Shown in pieces: positions 6,596 through 8,927 of a DNA stretch of 8,927 nt. The DNA is from Desulfobulbus sp. Lineage in GTDB: Bacteria; Desulfobacterota; Desulfobulbia; Desulfobulbales; Desulfobulbaceae. The position numbers and the translations under genes were made by a program. Below the pieces are notes generated by a model. That model had not been told where the DNA came from, did no database searches, and worked only from the letters and a program-made list of their open reading frames with translations. Where the stretch lies: NCBI GenBank assembly GCA_030602145.1, contig JAUWAH010000065.1:1-8927 (forward strand). Direction: 5' to 3'. Position 1 is the first letter of the stretch, and every line of letters starts with the position of its first letter.

Positions 6596-7609
6596 ATGCG
6601 TGGTGTCGGTTACCGCCAATCCCTGCCCATCGATCATCCCGAATCCCTCCAGGATATCGAGCTGGCCGACCCGGTCGCCACGGGCCGCGACCTGTTGGTC
6701 GAGGTCAGGGCGGTGTCGGTCAACCCCGTGGACACCAAGGTGCGCAAGCGGGTCACGCCGCCGGATGGCCAATGGCAGGTGCTGGGTTGGGACGCCGCCG
6801 GCGTGATCCGGGCGGTCGGTGCCGAGGCGCGCCTGTTCCGGCCGGGCGACCGGGTCTGGTATGCCGGTGATCTCACCCGTCCGGGGACCAACGCCCAACT
6901 GCACCTGGTGGACGAGCAACTCGTCGGCCGCATGCCCGCCAGCCTCGATTTCGCGCCGGCCGCAGCCCTGCCGCTGACCGCCATCACCGCCTGGGAGATG
7001 CTGTTCGACCGGCTGGGACTGGTTCCCGGCAAGCGACCCACGGATGAGATCCTGCTGATCGTCGGGGCCGCCGGCGGGGTCGGCTCGATCATGACCCAAC
7101 TGGCCCGGCGGCTGACCAGCCTCACCGTCATCGGCACCGCTTCCCGACCGGAAACCGAGTCCTGGGTGCGGGCCATGGGCGGACACGAGGTGATCGACCA
7201 CAGCCGTCCCCTGGACGAGCAACTGCGCGGCCTCGGCATCGACCGGGTCAGCCATGTGGTCAGCCTGACCCATACCGACCTCCACTTTGCCGCCATCGCC
7301 GAGATCATTGCCCCGCAGGGCCGATTCGGCCTGATCGACGATCCGGAAAGCCTCGATGTCACCCTGCTCAAGCGCAAGAGCGTCTCCCTGCACTGGGAGT
7401 TCATGTTCACCCGGTCGATGTTTAATACCAACGACCGGATCCAGCAGCACCGGTTGCTCACCGAGGTGGCGGAACTGGTCGACGCCGGCCTGGTGCGCTC
7501 CACCCTGGGCGACCACTTCGGCCGCATCGACGCCGCTGGCCTGCGCCGCGCCCACGCCCTCATCGAGAGCGGCCGGTCGATGGGCAAGATCGTCCTCGAA
7601 GGGTTCTGA
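6596..7609 (+). CDS. MDR-superfamily oxidoreductase, zinc-type alcohol dehydrogenase-like (quinone-oxidoreductase type)
   Basis: This 337-aa cytoplasmic NAD(P)H-dependent reductase/dehydrogenase belongs to the medium-chain family. It most resembles the group named zinc-binding alcohol dehydrogenase family protein (adh_fam_1). The GroES-like N-terminal half includes AVSVNPVDTKVR (39-50), LGWDAAG (63-69) and RPGDRVWYAGDLTRPG (82-97). The Rossmann half opens with the nucleotide loop GAAGGVGS at 157-164. MDR enzymes that bind catalytic zinc usually have a Cys ligand and a GHE motif. Here the GHE position reads GWD, and the visible chain has no Cys at all, so it is probably zinc-free despite the usual family name. 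The substrate is unknown; small carbonyls, enones or quinones are typical. The ATG at 6596 has GAGGAGG 6 nt upstream. The sensor gene begins 15 nt after its stop, suggesting one transcript. Confidence 0.93.
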   Translation: MRGVGYRQSLPIDHPESLQDIELADPVATGRDLLVEVRAVSVNPVDTKVRKRVTPPDGQWQVLGWDAAGVIRAVGAEARLFRPGDRVWYAGDLTRPGTNAQLHLVDEQLVGRMPASLDFAPAAALPLTAITAWEMLFDRLGLVPGKRPTDEILLIVGAAGGVGSIMTQLARRLTSLTVIGTASRPETESWVRAMGGHEVIDHSRPLDEQLRGLGIDRVSHVVSLTHTDLHFAAIAEIIAPQGRFGLIDDPESLDVTLLKRKSVSLHWEFMFTRSMFNTNDRIQQHRLLTEVAELVDAGLVRSTLGDHFGRIDAAGLRRAHALIESGRSMGKIVLEGF

Positions 7610-7615
7610 GAGGGG
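7609..7615 (+). promoter_or_regulatory. Ribosome binding site of the sensor gene
   Basis: AGAGGGG overlaps the last base of the oxidoreductase stop codon and lies 9 nt before the sensor ATG. It supports that start and translation from a shared transcript. Confidence 0.55.
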
Positions 7616-7624
7616 CCTGCCGAT

Positions 7625-8927
7625 ATGACCAGACCGTTCGGTTGCCGCTTGCCGTCCCTGCTGGGCTTCTGTCTTCTTCTCTTGGCGCTGGTTCTTGGGC
7701 TGTCCGGGCGCGGCGTTGCCGTCGAACAGGACGGGGAGTCGTCCCGCACCATCCGGGTGGTGATGGACAACAACTACCCGCCCTACATCATCCTTGACGA
7801 CACCGGCACCGTGCAGGGCATCCTCGCCGATCAGTGGCGGTTGTGGCAGGAGCGGACCGGCATCCGGGTCCAGTTGACGGTCATGGACTGGAAGGATGCC
7901 CTCGACGCCATGCGGGCCGGCCGTTTCGACGTCATCGACACGGCCTTCAAGACCGAGGAACGGCAGGGTTGGCTCGATTACGGCGCTCCCCATGCCCGCA
8001 TCGAGGTGGCGGCTTTTTTCCACAAGGAGATCAGCGGCATCGTCGATGCCGCCTCGCTCAAGGGGTTTGTGGTCGCCGTCAAGGAGGGCGACGCCGCCAT
8101 CGACCTGCTCCGCAGCCGTGGTGTCGACAACCTGGTGCTGTACAAGAGCTATGAGGCGATCATCCGGGCCGCCAAGGAACACAAGGTCAACGTTTTTGTC
8201 ATCGACAGGCCGCCGGCCCTCTATTTTCTCCACAAATACGGCATTCAGCAGTCCTTCAGGAGTACCTCCCCCTTTAATGTCGGCGAGTTTCATCGGGCGG
8301 TCGGCAAGGGCAACACCGCCCTCCTGGCCGAGGTCGAGGCCGGGTTTGCCCGGATATCGCCGCGGGAGTTGGAACAGATCGATACCAAATGGTACGGGAC
8401 GCCTCTGCAGGACTTTGTACCACCGGTCTGGTTGACCGCCGGTCTTGGCGGTCTTGGCCTGCTCACCCTTGCCCTGGTGGCCTGGAATCGGGGGCTGCGG
8501 GCTGCGGTGCGAAGGCGGACCGCCGAACTGGAGCGCAGCCGGGAAGATCTCCGGGAGAGCGAGGCCAGATACCGGGAGCTGGTGGAACAGGCCAACTCCA
8601 TCATCCTGCGCATGGATCACCGGGGGCGAATTCGTTTCCTCAATGAGTTTGCCCAGAGGTTCTTCGATTATTCCCTCGACGAGGTGCGCGGCCGAAACGT
8701 GGTTGGCACCATCGTGCCCGAAACCGACTCCGCTGGCCGGGACCTGGCGGCCATGGTCGCCGATATCGGCCTGCATCCGGAGCGGTACACCGCCAACACC
8801 AACGAAAACATGCGCCGGGACGGCAGCCGGGTCTGGATTTCCTGGACGAACAAGCCGCTGGGTGAGTCGGACGACGAGGCGCGGGAAATATTGTGCGTGG
8901 GCAACGACATCACCGAGCGCATGCAGG
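7625..8927 (+). CDS. Membrane sensor protein with periplasmic SBP_bac_3 domain and cytoplasmic PAS domain, truncated by the right edge
   Basis: The frame is open from ATG 7625 to the window end, giving 434 visible residues. An N-terminal signal sequence (about 1-33, hydrophobic 11-26) precedes an extracytoplasmic solute-binding domain of the SBP_bac_3 type (about 42-258). That domain begins IRVVMDNNYPPY and ends IDTKWYG, both typical of the fold. A transmembrane helix (about 266-287) is followed by a basic, charged coiled-coil linker (about 288-318) and a PAS domain (about 314-433) ending in GNDITERMQ. In this architecture the periplasmic domain binds a small ligand such as an amino acid and signals inward. 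The output is normally a histidine kinase or a GGDEF/EAL domain, but it lies beyond the window and cannot be decided. AGAGGGG (7609-7615) sits 9 nt before the ATG. The gene follows the oxidoreductase by 15 nt. Confidence 0.92.
   Translation, partial: MTRPFGCRLPSLLGFCLLLLALVLGLSGRGVAVEQDGESSRTIRVVMDNNYPPYIILDDTGTVQGILADQWRLWQERTGIRVQLTVMDWKDALDAMRAGRFDVIDTAFKTEERQGWLDYGAPHARIEVAAFFHKEISGIVDAASLKGFVVAVKEGDAAIDLLRSRGVDNLVLYKSYEAIIRAAKEHKVNVFVIDRPPALYFLHKYGIQQSFRSTSPFNVGEFHRAVGKGNTALLAEVEAGFARISPRELEQIDTKWYGTPLQDFVPPVWLTAGLGGLGLLTLALVAWNRGLRAAVRRRTAELERSREDLRESEARYRELVEQANSIILRMDHRGRIRFLNEFAQRFFDYSLDEVRGRNVVGTIVPETDSAGRDLAAMVADIGLHPERYTANTNENMRRDGSRVWISWTNKPLGESDDEAREILCVGNDITERMQ

Noticed and set aside
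6560..8776. Very long open frame (738 codons) on the minus strand opposite the oxidoreductase and sensor genes
   Set aside because: It is a shadow frame caused by high GC. The plus-strand frames beneath it encode two clear protein families, and its own translation is low-complexity with no recognisable motif.
1..8927. CRISPR array, transposase, integrase, phage, toxin-antitoxin or defence genes
   Set aside because: No repeat-spacer pattern, terminal inverted repeats, tRNA or mobile-element protein motif was found on either strand by reading. The gene content is chromosomal housekeeping plus redox and sensing genes.

Overview
The window is 8.9 kb of GC-rich, densely coding Gram-negative DNA. 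It carries five complete protein genes with recognisable families, one complete gene of uncertain family, and two genes cut by the window edges. The mix is a short class A penicillin-binding protein, MutL, a YchJ-type SEC-C protein, a cysteine-rich double 4Fe-4S protein with a winged-helix-like front end, and a periplasmic-binding/PAS sensor. This would suit an anaerobic Desulfobacterota-like (former deltaproteobacterial) genome. That assignment is inference from gene content and composition only; no rRNA or tRNA is present to confirm it.

Layout. (1) Minus strand, 1-1964: a class A penicillin-binding protein (57-1964), followed 10 nt later by the first codons of another gene that leaves the window (46 to 1). 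(2) A 72-bp divergent gap (1965-2036). (3) Plus strand, 2037-5095: mutL, then a degenerate P-loop, thymidylate-kinase-like gene 33 nt downstream, then a ychJ-family gene whose ATG overlaps the previous stop (ATGA). These look like one transcription unit. (4) Minus strand, 5118-6419: the Fe-S protein, converging on ychJ with only 22 nt between stops. (5) A 176-bp divergent intergenic region (6420-6595) with an inverted repeat and a weak promoter-like sequence. (6) Plus strand, 6596 to the end: an MDR-superfamily zinc-type alcohol dehydrogenase-like oxidoreductase with an excellent ribosome site, and 15 nt later a membrane sensor protein (signal peptide, SBP_bac_3 ligand-binding domain, transmembrane helix, coiled coil, PAS) that runs off the right edge before any output domain.

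How the genes work together. The window does not show one dedicated pathway. It joins cell-wall synthesis, mismatch repair and a conserved YchJ protein to a redox/sensing half. The least ordinary items are the P-loop gene between mutL and ychJ (Walker A Ser/Thr replaced by Asp, DR motif absent, long hydrophobic middle), a MutL endonuclease motif lacking its second Glu, and the 20-cysteine Fe-S protein with a winged-helix-like N-terminus. I see no CRISPR array, insertion sequence, integrase, phage gene, toxin-antitoxin pair or defence island, so I do not claim a new multigene system.
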